In this document: positions 1 to 8,764 of the stretch, one piece after another
Layout of the letters: every line of letters starts with the position of its first letter
Position numbering within the stretch: the first letter of the stretch is position 1
Origin: an uncultured Lactobacillus sp.
Lineage (GTDB): Bacteria; Bacillota; Bacilli; Lactobacillales; Lactobacillaceae
DNA length: 64,000 nt
Direction: 5' to 3'
NCBI GenBank assembly: GCA_937874695.1
Contig: CALNAJ010000028.1
Coordinates: forward strand, 186,001 to 250,000
The notes under the pieces: model-generated
Database searches by the model: none
Told to the model about the DNA's origin: nothing
What the model saw: only the letters and a program-made list of their open reading frames with translations
Position numbers and translations under genes: made by a program

Positions 1-336
1 GGGAACTTCATGATGGGCGCCCAACGAACTGATGTAGATCAACCGGTACTTGCCGGTCTGTGCCATGGCAGCGAGGACGCTCTGCGTTTGGTCGGCCAAG
101 TCCGGACCACCCAGATTGGAATAAACCACATCCGCATCGGCCATGCTCTTGGCCACCAACGCTGTGTCCTTGATGTCGCCGTCAACGAGAGTTACCCGGT
201 CGTTCGTTGTGTATTGGTTCAACCGTGAGGCATCGCGCAGGAATAGCGTCAAGGTCGCCGTCGTTTCGTTGAGTAAACGTTCCGTTACCAGTTGTGCCAT
301 GGCGCCATGTGCGCCGACAATCATTACTTTTGTCAT
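1..336 (-). CDS. NAD(P)-binding (NmrA/atypical SDR-like) protein, 3'-truncated
   Basis: The reading frame is open from an ATG at 336 to the window edge, so the C-terminus is missing. The 112 visible residues begin MTKVMIVGAHGAMAQLV, a beta strand followed by a glycine-rich turn of the GxxGxxG type that binds NAD(P) in a Rossmann fold. The stretch ending in YISSLGAHHE resembles the active-site strand of NmrA-like or atypical short-chain dehydrogenases. The start is supported by TTGGAGG eight bases upstream. It lies 52 bp downstream of the aldo/keto reductase gene on the same strand and may be cotranscribed with it. The substrate cannot be told. Confidence 0.8.
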   Translation of the reverse strand, partial: MTKVMIVGAHGAMAQLVTERLLNETTATLTLFLRDASRLNQYTTNDRVTLVDGDIKDTALVAKSMADADVVYSNLGGPDLADQTQSVLAAMAQTGKYRLIYISSLGAHHEVP

Positions 337-388
337 CTAGTTATCCTCCAATTCGATTTACATCTTCATCATGTAGTCGCGGGCTGGC

Positions 389-1333
389 CTAAGCCATTGG
401 GGCTTCCCAGGAGCCCTTCGTGTTCACGTTTGCGGCCGTCGCCAATTCTTCTAGTCTGCTGATATCGCTATCGCTGAGTTTCAATGCCAATGCCTTGGTT
501 TCACTGGCCATGTACTTGGCCTTTGTGACCCCCACGATTGGAGTGACACCCTTGGCCAGTGCGTAGGCCGTGGCCACCTCGGCTGCGGAGGCGTCTTGCT
601 TGGCACCAATCGCCTTCAAGCCATCGTTAAGGGCCGTCACCTGTGGCAACACATCGTTATAGACACTCGCCCGCATACTTCCGGCAGGTAGTGGATTGTC
701 GACGTTATACCGACCGGTCAAGAGCCCCTGTTCCAAGACCATGTAGCCGAAGAACGTGATGTCGTGTTGCTTGCAGTAGTCAATGATGCCGGCTTCTTCC
801 GAGGACCGGTACAGGAGGCTGAAGTGATTTTGTACGGCTGAAATTTGAATCCCAGCTTCGCCCAAGATTTCATTGGCCCGCTTGATCTGGGCGAGGTTGT
901 GGTTGGAGACCCCCACGCGTTTGATTTTGCCGCTCTTAACCAACGGAATCAGTTGTGGCGTCCATTTTTCAACATCGGCGGGGTTGTGAATCCAGTAGAT
1001 ATCGATGGTATCGGTGTGCAACCGTTTCAGACTGCCCGCAAGCATGTTAGCGACTTCGTGGTCACTGTCGCCCGCGGCCATCTGGGGCGTGAACTTCGTG
1101 GACAATTGGTAGCTGTCCCGCGGATAGTCCTGTAAGAGCTCACCCAACTTCGATTCGGATTCCCCGGAACCGTAAGCATAAGCCGTGTCCCATAAGTTAA
1201 ATCCAGCAGCCATCGCCGCCGTAACGACTGGCTTCAAATCAGCGGCCGTTAAATAATTTCCAAAGACTTGGCCTTCGGGCGTATCGCCCCAGGCCCAGGT
1301 TCCCAATGCAATTTTTGCTGATGTATTTGTCAT
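389..1333 (-). CDS. Aldo/keto reductase
   Basis: A 314-residue NADPH-dependent aldo/keto reductase. The catalytic tetrad is visible in family order: Asp in LWDTAYAYG, Tyr in AYGSGESE, Lys in LSTKF and His in YWIHNP. The early GTWAWGDTPEGQ motif and the length place it with the YajO/YccK-like oxidoreductases that reduce small carbonyls. A longer open frame starts at 1411, but the ATG at 1333 has an AAGGAG site at a good distance, and the extra upstream residues do not resemble the family. The promoter just upstream (1407-1435) overlaps that longer frame, which also argues for 1333. The physiological substrate is not deducible. Confidence 0.9.
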   Translation of the reverse strand: MTNTSAKIALGTWAWGDTPEGQVFGNYLTAADLKPVVTAAMAAGFNLWDTAYAYGSGESESKLGELLQDYPRDSYQLSTKFTPQMAAGDSDHEVANMLAGSLKRLHTDTIDIYWIHNPADVEKWTPQLIPLVKSGKIKRVGVSNHNLAQIKRANEILGEAGIQISAVQNHFSLLYRSSEEAGIIDYCKQHDITFFGYMVLEQGLLTGRYNVDNPLPAGSMRASVYNDVLPQVTALNDGLKAIGAKQDASAAEVATAYALAKGVTPIVGVTKAKYMASETKALALKLSDSDISRLEELATAANVNTKGSWEAPMA

Positions 1334-1406
1334 TATTTTTTCTCCTTTTGGCTGAATAAACTGACAGTGACATGATGCTCTCTCAAATAGAGATAATCCT
1401 GTGTTT

Positions 1407-1435
1407 ATCATACGAGTAATCGGTTACAATGTAAA
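1407..1435 (-). promoter_or_regulatory. Sigma-A promoter of the 1333 aldo/keto reductase
   Basis: On the minus strand TTTACA (1430-1435) is followed after exactly 17 bp by TATGAT (1407-1412). The spacer contains a small dyad, GTAA-ccga-TTAC, that could be a regulator half-site pair. This is a sequence match only. Confidence 0.6.
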
Positions 1436-1541
1436 ATACCCAATCATTATGTCTTGCTATTCAAAAGCGACATACTTACGACCCGAATCCCCAGTTCTCG
1501 CCATTGCCATCAGTTAAGTGACCCGTGGCGAGTAGGGAGGC

Positions 1542-1570
1542 TTGACGGATCGCCGTTCTAAAATCATACT
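1542..1570 (+). promoter_or_regulatory. Sigma-A promoter of the ltrA-like gene
   Basis: TTGACG (1542-1547) and CATACT (1565-1570) are separated by 17 bp, 36 bp upstream of the GTG start at 1606. The 1436-1541 interval, between this and the divergent aldo/keto reductase promoter, holds nothing else that I recognise. Confidence 0.55.
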
Positions 1571-1605
1571 TACCCTACATACCTAAAAATTTGGGGGAAT
1601 TCACT

Positions 1606-2757
1606 GTGAATCATAAACGCAAATCCTGGTGGGGCGCACCACGAACCATCACGAATACCATCGAAAACCGGAAGATTTCCTGGCTGGAACTCTTCTCCGA
1701 CTTAGTCTATGTCGTCATCATCCATAGCTTTGTGGAGAACCTGTCCGAACACTTTACCCTCTTTGGTTTCGTGACCTTCTGGGTGCTCTTCCTGTTCTTC
1801 TTCAACACCTGGACCAACATGGTGCTGTACTTCGACCTTCATGGCAAGGCAAACCTGCGAAATACCTGCTTTGCCCTCCTACAGATCGTTGCCGTCGCCA
1901 TCACGGCGACCTATACGACCGACGCCTTCGCCGGTCACTATACCGGCTTCATCCTCGCTTACTCGTTCAACCAGCTGATCTACATGTACCTCTACTTCAA
2001 GACCATGGTTGCCGATCCGCTGCACGCGACGACTACGCGGCCCTTCTTGATTGCCTACATAATTGGAGAAATCATCTTCATTGGCAGCATCTGGGCACCG
2101 AGCCTGCTGTGGCAACAGGGATTGATTGTCCTCAGCCTGTTGATTTTCATTAGCACCGTCATGGCCGAAAACCATAACTTCGACGTTGAGTTTAAGCGCC
2201 GGGGGATTCCCTTCGAGCTCAACTCCGCCATTCTGGAACGCTACGGCCTCTTCACCATGATTGTCTTGGGTGAATCGCTAGCCGGCATCATCGAACACAT
2301 GACGGCGGAACACACGGAGCTCGCCGATTACACCCACTTTACCGCCGCTCTGGTCTGCATCATCGGGACCTGGATGATCTATTACACGCTGATGGACGAG
2401 CGAGAAGTGACCGCCAGCCATTATTGGCCCATCTCGCTATTTCGCGGAATTCACCGCTTCCTGATTGCCTGTCTGACCCTGCAATCCTTCTTCATCTCAC
2501 AGACCTACGAGACCGGCAAACCTATTTACTACACGGGCCTCATCATCGTCACGGCACTGGTATTACTGGCCCTGTTGGCACTGACCCGGCCGCAACTCTA
2601 CAATGTGCACCCACTCTCATCCCCCAAGCTCTGGGCCACCAGTGGGACGATCGTTCTGATGTTACTCACGCTGCTAATGCCCGTCTTCGTCGGATTGGCC
2701 GTGACCGACATCGCCCTCCTCACGCTGGGAATCTGGAGCTGGACGACGCAGGTCTAG
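1606..2757 (+). CDS. ltrA: Low-temperature-requirement protein A (LtrA) family membrane protein
   Basis: A polytopic membrane protein of 383 residues. The N-terminus carries the family hallmark in which a first helix begins SWLELFSDLVYVV, followed by about ten more hydrophobic segments. LtrA was named in Listeria for growth at low temperature, but its biochemical role is unknown. A TTG at 1591 opens the frame five codons earlier. The GTG at 1606 is preferred because GGGGG lies at ribosome-binding distance in front of it. The gene stands alone behind its own promoter, and the next gene is on the opposite strand only 15 bp away. Confidence 0.85.
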   Translation: MNHKRKSWWGAPRTITNTIENRKISWLELFSDLVYVVIIHSFVENLSEHFTLFGFVTFWVLFLFFFNTWTNMVLYFDLHGKANLRNTCFALLQIVAVAITATYTTDAFAGHYTGFILAYSFNQLIYMYLYFKTMVADPLHATTTRPFLIAYIIGEIIFIGSIWAPSLLWQQGLIVLSLLIFISTVMAENHNFDVEFKRRGIPFELNSAILERYGLFTMIVLGESLAGIIEHMTAEHTELADYTHFTAALVCIIGTWMIYYTLMDEREVTASHYWPISLFRGIHRFLIACLTLQSFFISQTYETGKPIYYTGLIIVTALVLLALLALTRPQLYNVHPLSSPKLWATSGTIVLMLLTLLMPVFVGLAVTDIALLTLGIWSWTTQV

Positions 2758-2772
2758 CTAAACATCAACCGT

Positions 2773-3153
2773 TTAAATTGGTCGAATCTCAACCGTTGCG
2801 GATTGTGGACCCGCCTGGAGCATCGGGAGCAGGTACCCACTGCCCGCGTATTTCTGCCGGTACGCCGCGTCGATTTGCGCAGTTACGGCGCTATCGGCCA
2901 AAACTGCGGCGAAGCTAACTTGAAAATTACAACCGGCCAGGTGAATGCGCCCACGGCGTTGCCGAACCGCCGCTTGGTACCACGAGGAACGTTGCCCATT
3001 CCAGGCCCGCGCATACAGGTGCTCATCCACAACGACCGACCAGATCCAGGTTGGCGTGCCACAGGTTCGCCCGTCATCGTACAGTGGGGACACCTGTAGG
3101 TCATCCGCAACCGCAAAACTCTGCAGCCGTTGCGGTGTCCATTGTTTCATCAT
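2773..3153 (-). CDS. DUF2255 family protein
   Basis: A soluble protein of 126 residues. The motif pattern W-x-P-x-x-L at the N-terminus, a central TPTWIWSVVVDEHLYARAW segment and SSWYQ fits the DUF2255 family, a small alpha/beta family without assigned function. The frame extends upstream to 3177, but GGAGG precedes the paired ATG codons at 3153/3150, so the start is placed there. It is divergent from the LysR-type gene at 3270, and such pairs are often regulator and target. That relation is inference. Confidence 0.75.
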   Translation of the reverse strand: MMKQWTPQRLQSFAVADDLQVSPLYDDGRTCGTPTWIWSVVVDEHLYARAWNGQRSSWYQAAVRQRRGRIHLAGCNFQVSFAAVLADSAVTAQIDAAYRQKYAGSGYLLPMLQAGPQSATVEIRPI

Positions 3154-3198
3154 CACGCTACCTCCCTTCTTTGTCACCTTATAGGTCTATCCTATGGC

Positions 3199-3227
3199 TT
3201 GACTTCCGACATGTCGAATGCTTAGAT
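3199..3227 (+). promoter_or_regulatory. Promoter/operator region of the LysR-type gene
   Basis: TTGACT at 3199-3204 could serve as a -35 box. A perfect 10-bp palindrome, CGACATGTCG, lies at 3207-3216 within the divergent intergenic space. LysR-type regulators commonly bind such dyads between themselves and a divergent target (here the DUF2255 gene). The -10 box is weak. Confidence 0.4.
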
Positions 3228-3269
3228 TAGATTGAATGCTATACAAATTAGTTATAGGAGCTGAGTGCC

Positions 3270-4151
3270 ATGGAATTACGCGTTCTCCGTTACTTCTTGA
3301 TGATCGTCCAGGAAAAGAATATCAGTAAGGCCTCGGCCCGTTTGCACGTATCGCAACCGACCGTCTCCCGGCAATTAAAGGAACTCGAGGAAGAACTGGG
3401 AACGACCCTCTTTACACGCGGCAATCGGACCATTCAGCTGACCCCGGATGGTGAATATTTCGCCAATCAGGCGCGCCAGATTCTCTCCCTGACCGACAAG
3501 ACCCTGACGAACATTCATCGGGAAACGGACATCAGTGGTGCCGTCTACGTAGGGAGCGCGGAGGCCCGCAGCGTGTTGACGGTCGCACAGGCCATCGGCC
3601 ACCTCAATCAGCAGCATCCACACGTTCAGATTCACCTCGTCAGTACCGATGCCAGCGACATTCACAGCCAATTGACCTCCGGTGTCTTCGACTTCGGCGT
3701 GGTCATGGAACCCACGGATAAGAGCGACTATGACTTTCTCCGGCTACCGGGTGAAAGTCGCTGGGGCCTGCTCGTCCAGAACAGTTCGCCCCTAGCTCAA
3801 CAGGCTACCGTGAGTCTGGACGACGTGGCGCAGTCGCGGCTGATTCTCCCGCAACAGGGGGGCAGCGCGCGGATTCACGCCGTCTTCGGCCTCACCCAAG
3901 AGGATTTGAACGTCGCGGCCACCTACAACCTGCTGTATAACGCGTCCCTGCTGGTATCTGCTGGCGTGGGAAATGCACTGGGGCTAGATGGCATCGTCAA
4001 CACCAACCAGTCCGACCTGACCTTTGTCCCACTGGCACCCCGGACATCTTCCGGATCGAGTCTTGTCTGGCTAAAGGGCCAACGCCTGTCCGCGGCGGCA
4101 CAAGCGTTGTTGGCCCAGGTTCGCGCAGAGTTGACACCAACTGAAAATTAA
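3270..4151 (+). CDS. LysR-type transcriptional regulator
   Basis: A 293-residue protein with the N-terminal winged helix-turn-helix of LysR regulators (about residues 1-60; ISKASARLHVSQPTVSRQLK is the recognition region). A substrate-binding effector domain follows, of the size usual for the family. The ATG at 3270 follows TAGGAG at nine bases. It faces the DUF2255 gene across a short region with a palindrome, so autoregulation and control of that gene are plausible. The inducer is unknown. Confidence 0.93.
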   Translation: MELRVLRYFLMIVQEKNISKASARLHVSQPTVSRQLKELEEELGTTLFTRGNRTIQLTPDGEYFANQARQILSLTDKTLTNIHRETDISGAVYVGSAEARSVLTVAQAIGHLNQQHPHVQIHLVSTDASDIHSQLTSGVFDFGVVMEPTDKSDYDFLRLPGESRWGLLVQNSSPLAQQATVSLDDVAQSRLILPQQGGSARIHAVFGLTQEDLNVAATYNLLYNASLLVSAGVGNALGLDGIVNTNQSDLTFVPLAPRTSSGSSLVWLKGQRLSAAAQALLAQVRAELTPTEN

Positions 4152-4167
4152 TCTTGAACACGATTCT

Positions 4168-4195
4168 AGGAACTGGCACTCGTCGGCTCCTTTTT
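4168..4195 (+). terminator. Intrinsic terminator after the LysR gene
   Basis: AGGA pairs with TCCT around a mismatched inner stem, followed by TTTTTATTT. It separates two convergent genes. Confidence 0.5.
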
Positions 4196-4213
4196 ATTTG
4201 CACGGATGCCATC

Positions 4214-4795
4214 TTAATCCGTCGGCGCACCCTTCACCCGACGCAACACTCTAGCCGGCGTACCCACGACCACCATATTGGCAGGAACATCCTTGGTCAC
4301 CACCGCCCCAGCACCCACAATGGCGTTCTCACCAACCGTCACCCCGGGGAGCACCGTTGCTCCAGCACCGATCCAGGCGTTTTTCTCAATATGAATGGCT
4401 TTGGCCTGAACGTCGCGGCGATGGGCTGGGTCTTCGAGATGGTTGACTGTGACCAGCGTGGCGCGTGGGCCAATCAGTGCCCCCGCGCCCAAGTAGATAC
4501 CGCCTAGGTCCACGAACATGACGTCCTGATTCACGTAGACATCCTCGCCGATAAAGATGTGCGGCCCAAAGTCGCTGTGTACCGGTGCATTGATCTCCGC
4601 AGACTCCGGCACATTGTACCCCACGACCCGACTGAGCGTGGCCCGCCGTTGAGCCGGGGTCTTGTCCCTTTGGTTAAATTGTTTCAAGAGTTCCTGCGTG
4701 TGTTGCACCGTTTGGTCGATCTCCCGGAAATCATCACCGGAAAAGTCAAGGGGCAGGCCCTTTAACGCTCGTTGAAAGATAGTTGGTTCTGTCAT
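4214..4795 (-). CDS. Sugar O-acetyltransferase (LacA/Maa type, left-handed beta-helix)
   Basis: A 193-residue hexapeptide-repeat acyltransferase. The C-terminal half carries repeated I-G-x-x-x-x-I/V turns (PHIFIGEDVYVNQDV, AWIGAGATVLPGVTVGENAI) and the typical end DVPANMVVVGTPARV. The catalytic His candidate is in LVTVNHLEDP. Relatives transfer acetyl from acetyl-CoA to maltose, galactosides or other sugars; the acceptor is not deducible. The frame opens 20 codons earlier, but GGAGT at the right distance supports the ATG at 4795. It has its own promoter at 4832-4860. Confidence 0.88.
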   Translation of the reverse strand: MTEPTIFQRALKGLPLDFSGDDFREIDQTVQHTQELLKQFNQRDKTPAQRRATLSRVVGYNVPESAEINAPVHSDFGPHIFIGEDVYVNQDVMFVDLGGIYLGAGALIGPRATLVTVNHLEDPAHRRDVQAKAIHIEKNAWIGAGATVLPGVTVGENAIVGAGAVVTKDVPANMVVVGTPARVLRRVKGAPTD

Positions 4796-4831
4796 TTGAA
4801 TGACTCCTTTGCTTATTTCTTGATGATGCTT

Positions 4832-4860
4832 AGTATAGTGGCCAGTCTTAGCCATATCAA
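4832..4860 (-). promoter_or_regulatory. Sigma-A promoter of the acetyltransferase gene
   Basis: On the minus strand TTGATA (4855-4860) is followed after 17 bp by TATACT (4832-4837), about 37 bp upstream of the start. Confidence 0.65.
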
Positions 4861-4994
4861 ATACCTATTTCAAATGGCGAAATATAGTTGTCAGGCATAG
4901 ATAGCTTCTCTCCAGAAATGCCCTATACTTATTACTAATGTAAAAATGCCGAATTCATTCTCACATTTTTAACGAACTTTATCTTTTCTTAATC

Positions 4995-5036
4995 AAAAAA
5001 TGGCGACTCCCCACATCTTGAGGAACCGCCATTTTT
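4995..5036 (-). terminator. Intrinsic terminator after the 5953 aldo/keto reductase
   Basis: AAATGGCG pairs with CGCCATTT, and the minus-strand side continues into a run of six T. The hairpin is nearly symmetric and could work in both directions. Confidence 0.75.
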
Positions 5037-5107
5037 CAATTGATTTTTTCTGATTTTAATACCAACTCGGCTTGTCACCGTCAGTCCCAGGCTTATCCAA
5101 CCCGACA

Positions 5108-5953
5108 CTAATCACCCACTGGATGCCAGCCATTAGGATCCGACAGCCGGTCGAGAAAGGCCATGTCCTTGTCGTTGATCTCAAAGTCCAGTTCCGTGTT
5201 AGCCTGCACGTGAACCATGGAACGGCCCTTAGGTAGTGGCGCGACGCCCTTTTGAACAATGTAGCGCAGGGCTAATTGTGGAATCGACACGCCGTAATTG
5301 CCAGCGACCCGTTCCAATTCGGGACTGTCGATTAATCCACCGGTAGCCAGTGGTGAGTACGCCTGAACCGTGATGTCATTGGCCTCCGCCGTCTTCACGA
5401 TGGACGCCTGCGTGTGACCCACGTAGTATTGAATCTGATCAACGGCCGGCTTAACGGTCAAGCCATCCCAAGTTAACAGGTTTTCCAGGTCGTGTGAGTT
5501 GAAGTTGGAAACCCCCACTGACTTGGCCTGACCGCTAGCATAGATATCCTGCATGGCGCGCCAAACGTCGCGGTTTTCGGCGTCATGGTTGGACCCCATT
5601 TGTGCCCATGGCCATGGTGCGTGGATGATGTAAGAATCCACGTAGTCGAGGTCCAAGGCAGCTAAACTGCTCTTGAAGTCGGCCATTGCGGCGTCGTAGG
5701 ACTTGGATTCGGCGGGCAACTTGGTTTGTACGAAGATATCTTCGCGGGCCACATCGCTGTCCCGTAAGGCTTCGCCGACACTCTGCTCGTTATTGTAGGC
5801 CTTGGCGGTATCGATGAAACGGTACCCAGCCTTTAAGGCATTGCTGACGGCGTCGTAAGTTTCCTTACCGGGCCGCGTTTGCCAGGTCCCAAACCCAACC
5901 TTAGGCATCTTGAGACCGTTATTCAACGTAAAAGTATCCGTAATTGTTGGCAT
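5108..5953 (-). CDS. Aldo/keto reductase (2,5-diketo-D-gluconate reductase-like)
   Basis: A 281-residue aldo/keto reductase with the AKR5-type N-terminus GLKMPKVGFGTWQ. The tetrad residues are Asp and Tyr in FIDTAKAYNNEQSVG, Lys in VQTKLP and His in YIIHAPWPW. The coenzyme-binding part includes LPKGRS near the C-terminus. TGGAGG lies eight bases before the ATG. It is clearly related to the gene at 35695-36543 (same motifs and length), so the window holds two members of this subgroup plus a more distant one at 389-1333. These enzymes reduce aldehydes and ketones with NADPH; the natural substrate is unknown. Confidence 0.92.
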   Translation of the reverse strand: MPTITDTFTLNNGLKMPKVGFGTWQTRPGKETYDAVSNALKAGYRFIDTAKAYNNEQSVGEALRDSDVAREDIFVQTKLPAESKSYDAAMADFKSSLAALDLDYVDSYIIHAPWPWAQMGSNHDAENRDVWRAMQDIYASGQAKSVGVSNFNSHDLENLLTWDGLTVKPAVDQIQYYVGHTQASIVKTAEANDITVQAYSPLATGGLIDSPELERVAGNYGVSIPQLALRYIVQKGVAPLPKGRSMVHVQANTELDFEINDKDMAFLDRLSDPNGWHPVGD

Positions 5954-6126
5954 AGCTAATCCTCCATTTTCTAACTGATGGGTTCATTCTAGCCCCTTAG
6001 ACCCACTCGAAGGCAAGCCATTTGTTTCTTGATTTTCGCTATTTTTTGACTCACGAAAATAGGCCTCCAGAAATCGATCGACGACTTCTGAAAACCCTTT
6101 AGCTATCTGATATTCAATTACGCCGT

Positions 6127-6486
6127 TTAATAAGCTTGCCCATAGATGATCCAGTAGGCCCACTCGAAGGGCGTCAACCCCAGGAATGCCAGCCAGATGA
6201 ATAGGCCAATTAGAAAGACAATGCCATAAAGTGTCAATAAAATTCGCTGACGCGTTGGCAGCTGGTGCCAGCCAACACGGTAGGTATGAATGCCATACGT
6301 CAGGACACCAACGAGTCCAACGAGCCCCCAAACCAATAATCCCATCAAGACCAAAGCATCCGGATGGGATGGGTCGTTTTCCGCCATCAAAACGTACCCG
6401 TTAATCATAACCACCAACGGTCCCCCGATGGTCAAACAAGCAACGACTCCGGCAATCCAAGGCCGAATCTTTGAAAATGTCTGCAT
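6127..6486 (-). CDS. Small integral membrane protein, unknown function
   Basis: A 119-residue hydrophobic protein that I do not recognise. Three or four transmembrane segments are visible: residues about 10-33, 44-66 and 83-105, with a basic loop HTYRVGWHQLPTRQR between the second and third. GGGGGAG precedes the ATG at a normal distance, which supports translation. It stands alone, 173 bp upstream of the aldo/keto reductase on the same strand, and that gap contains nothing notable. Confidence 0.6.
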   Translation of the reverse strand: MQTFSKIRPWIAGVVACLTIGGPLVVMINGYVLMAENDPSHPDALVLMGLLVWGLVGLVGVLTYGIHTYRVGWHQLPTRQRILLTLYGIVFLIGLFIWLAFLGLTPFEWAYWIIYGQAY

Positions 6487-6565
6487 GCGTACTCCCCCTT
6501 AGTGACAGCATGCGCGCTTTGACTTTGACAGTCAACTGCTGCGGGCAGCCACTGAGCGGGAACAC

Positions 6566-6591
6566 AAAAAGGCTGGGATTTCTCCCAACCT
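6566..6591 (-). terminator. Intrinsic terminator after the small secreted protein gene
   Basis: GGTTGGGA-gaaa-TCCCAGCC on the minus strand, followed by TTTTTGTG. Confidence 0.75.
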
Positions 6592-6614
6592 TAGCTTACG
6601 CATTCTAAAGATGC

Positions 6615-6866
6615 TTACTTTTCCCAGCCACAGAGCTTGTAGTGGTGGCTCTTCGCCCATTTCAGCGTCACGTGCTTGAGCTTGCCCGCGTGACTGAGCC
6701 CCCGACAATTCTTGGCATAATGGTACTTCTTACCATGGTTCGGCGCAATCCAAACCTTAGAGGCCTTGGCTTCGGCCGTCGTCGTGTGAATGACCATAGG
6801 TTCTGCAACCCCGGTCAGCGTAAAGGTAGCGGTAAGCAATAGGGCCGCCTTCCGTAGTGTCTTCAT
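6615..6866 (-). CDS. Small secreted protein with a Cys/His motif
   Basis: An 83-residue protein with a signal peptide (basic MKTLRKAALLL start, hydrophobic core, cleavage probably after TTAEA or nearby). The mature part of about 45 residues carries a pattern seen in small exported or extracellular Firmicutes proteins: W-x-A-x-x-x-G-x-x-Y-H-x-x-x-x-C-R-x-L, then V-T-L-x-x-A and Y-x-x-C. Relatives often end in C-x-x-C; here only one Cys remains in the last motif (LCGWEK). The ATG at 6866 has GGAGGAG upstream; an earlier in-frame ATG at 6890 does not. The function is unknown. Confidence 0.7.
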   Translation of the reverse strand: MKTLRKAALLLTATFTLTGVAEPMVIHTTTAEAKASKVWIAPNHGKKYHYAKNCRGLSHAGKLKHVTLKWAKSHHYKLCGWEK

Positions 6867-6952
6867 GAGTCTCCTCCAAAATAATTTCAAAATGCGTTTC
6901 TCTTAATTAATTATATAGAGGGCATATTAAAAACACAATCACCTTTTATGGC

Positions 6953-8608
6953 TTACCGCTGATAGATCAGGTCTTGCGGCCGCACCGCATGATACAGGGC
7001 AAACGCCCCGTCCAGATTGACCACATCAAAGCCGTTCTGACGCAGAATCCGCTCGGCCATATAGCTCCGTTGACCACTGAAGCAGCTGACCACATACGGT
7101 TGCGCCGGATTCAACTCCGTCAGCCGCTGCCGTAACTGATTCAACGGGATATTACGGGCCTGTGGAAACTCACCATCGGCCAGCTCATCGGCATCCCGAA
7201 CGTCCAGCACCTGCCGACCAGCCGCCAACGCCGCTGGTAACTGATGCCACTGAATCGTCTTGCTCAGGCCCTCGGCCACGTTCATCGCGGCATAACCCAA
7301 CATGTTGACGGGGTCTTTAGCCGACCCAAACGGTGGCGCATACGTCAACTCCAGCTCCGGTAAATCGTCGATTGTCAGGTCTCCCTTGATGGCCGTGGCC
7401 AACACATCGATTCGCTTGTCCACGCCCTGCTCTCCGACGCCTTGCGCGCCATAGATCTCCCCAGAGTCGGGATTGAAGACTAATTTCAACGTGAGCGGTG
7501 TGCTTCCGGAGAAATACCCCGCGTGACTGCCGCCGCGCACGTGAACTATCCGATAGGTCAGACCGGCCTGCTGTGCCTGATACTCACTGAGACCGGTCGC
7601 CGCAGCCGTTAACTTAAATGCCCGCACGATGGCGGTGCCCAAGCTCCCCCGGTTGGGATGGGGCAACCCGGCAATGTTATCCGCCACCTGACGGCCCTGG
7701 CGATTGGCCGGCGACGCCAGAGGAATCAGTGTCGGTTCGTTGGTCACCTGTTGTTGGACCACGATGGCATCCCCAACCGCGTAGATATCCGGCGCGCTAG
7801 TCTGATACTGCTGATCGACAACGATACCGCCATGAAAGCCTAAGCGTAGGCCAGCAGCCTTAGCGAGTTGACTGGCCGGTCGCACACCGACTGCCATGAT
7901 TGTGAGGTCCGTGGTGAGCTGCGTGCCATCCGCCAAAATCGCCACTTTGCCAGCATCTTCGAATGACGCGACTGCCTGACCGGTGATGACCCGTACCCCG
8001 TTACGTGCCAGTTCTGACTCAACAAACGCCGCCATCTCGGTATCCAGTGGCGGCAACACGTGTGGTGCCTGCTCAACGACTGTCACCTTGAGGCCGCTCA
8101 ACACTAGATTTTCGGCAACCTCTAGCCCAATGAAGCCACCGCCAACGACCAACACATGCTGGGTGGATTCCACCTGGATCCCGGTCATAATCTGGTCGAG
8201 GTCGGGAATACTCCGCAAGGCATAGATGTTCTTGGCGTCCGCGAGGCCTGGCAGAGTCGGCATGATTGGCCGTGCCCCCGGCGCCAGAATCAACCGGTCA
8301 TAAGACTCATGGGTGAGCTGGCCTGCGTACCGAACGACGACCTCGTGGCTATCAGGCAGAATCTGGGTAACCTCGTGATTCGGCCGTACGTCTAGATTGA
8401 AGCGCTGCTGTAGCTTCTCCGGCGTTTGAACCACCAAGTCAGCGTGGTCACTGATCTCACCAGACAGGTAAAACGGTAGCCCACAATTGGCAAACGACAC
8501 GTAGGGTCCTTTGTCAAAAACGATAATCTCAGCGTCTTCGTCCAACCGGCGTAACCGGGTCGCGGCCGACATCCCGCCGGCCACACCACCAATAATGACG
8601 ACTTTCAT
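6953..8608 (-). CDS. CoA-disulfide reductase-like flavoprotein with C-terminal rhodanese domain
   Basis: A 551-residue pyridine nucleotide-disulfide oxidoreductase. FAD-binding GGVAGGMSAATR is at residues 7-18. A single redox Cys lies at about residue 42 in SFANCGLPF, as in CoA-disulfide reductases and NADH oxidases/peroxidases. The NAD(P)-binding motif is VLVVGGGFIGLEVAE, and the second FAD motif is in IYAVGDA. The last 100 residues form a rhodanese domain whose active loop reads SCFSGQRS. This CoADR-RHD fusion is known to reduce CoA or other persulfides and polysulfides. The true ATG is two codons inside the frame and has GGAAGG in front. A promoter with a cre-like site lies upstream. Confidence 0.9.
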   Translation of the reverse strand: MKVVIIGGVAGGMSAATRLRRLDEDAEIIVFDKGPYVSFANCGLPFYLSGEISDHADLVVQTPEKLQQRFNLDVRPNHEVTQILPDSHEVVVRYAGQLTHESYDRLILAPGARPIMPTLPGLADAKNIYALRSIPDLDQIMTGIQVESTQHVLVVGGGFIGLEVAENLVLSGLKVTVVEQAPHVLPPLDTEMAAFVESELARNGVRVITGQAVASFEDAGKVAILADGTQLTTDLTIMAVGVRPASQLAKAAGLRLGFHGGIVVDQQYQTSAPDIYAVGDAIVVQQQVTNEPTLIPLASPANRQGRQVADNIAGLPHPNRGSLGTAIVRAFKLTAAATGLSEYQAQQAGLTYRIVHVRGGSHAGYFSGSTPLTLKLVFNPDSGEIYGAQGVGEQGVDKRIDVLATAIKGDLTIDDLPELELTYAPPFGSAKDPVNMLGYAAMNVAEGLSKTIQWHQLPAALAAGRQVLDVRDADELADGEFPQARNIPLNQLRQRLTELNPAQPYVVSCFSGQRSYMAERILRQNGFDVVNLDGAFALYHAVRPQDLIYQR

Positions 8609-8662
8609 CCACAAAACTTCCTTCCGTTTCCAATTGATACCCCAACCGATATCTCTGCGCCA

Positions 8663-8711
8663 AGTATACCGAACCCAGTTAGATTTTCAAGCGTTTTTGA
8701 AAACGTTTCCC
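8663..8711 (-). promoter_or_regulatory. Promoter with an upstream cre-like site (flavoprotein gene)
   Basis: On the minus strand TTGAAA (8685-8690) and TATACT (8663-8668) are 16 bp apart. Just upstream, 8697-8711 reads TTGAAAACGTTTCCC on the plus strand. That matches the CcpA operator consensus WTGNAANCGNWNNCW except for the last base. The placement suggests catabolite control; this is inference. Confidence 0.5.
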
Positions 8712-8764
8712 GTTGCGTCTACATTGGTTTCCGCCTACAATTGGATTAATGCTTGAATTGTGCG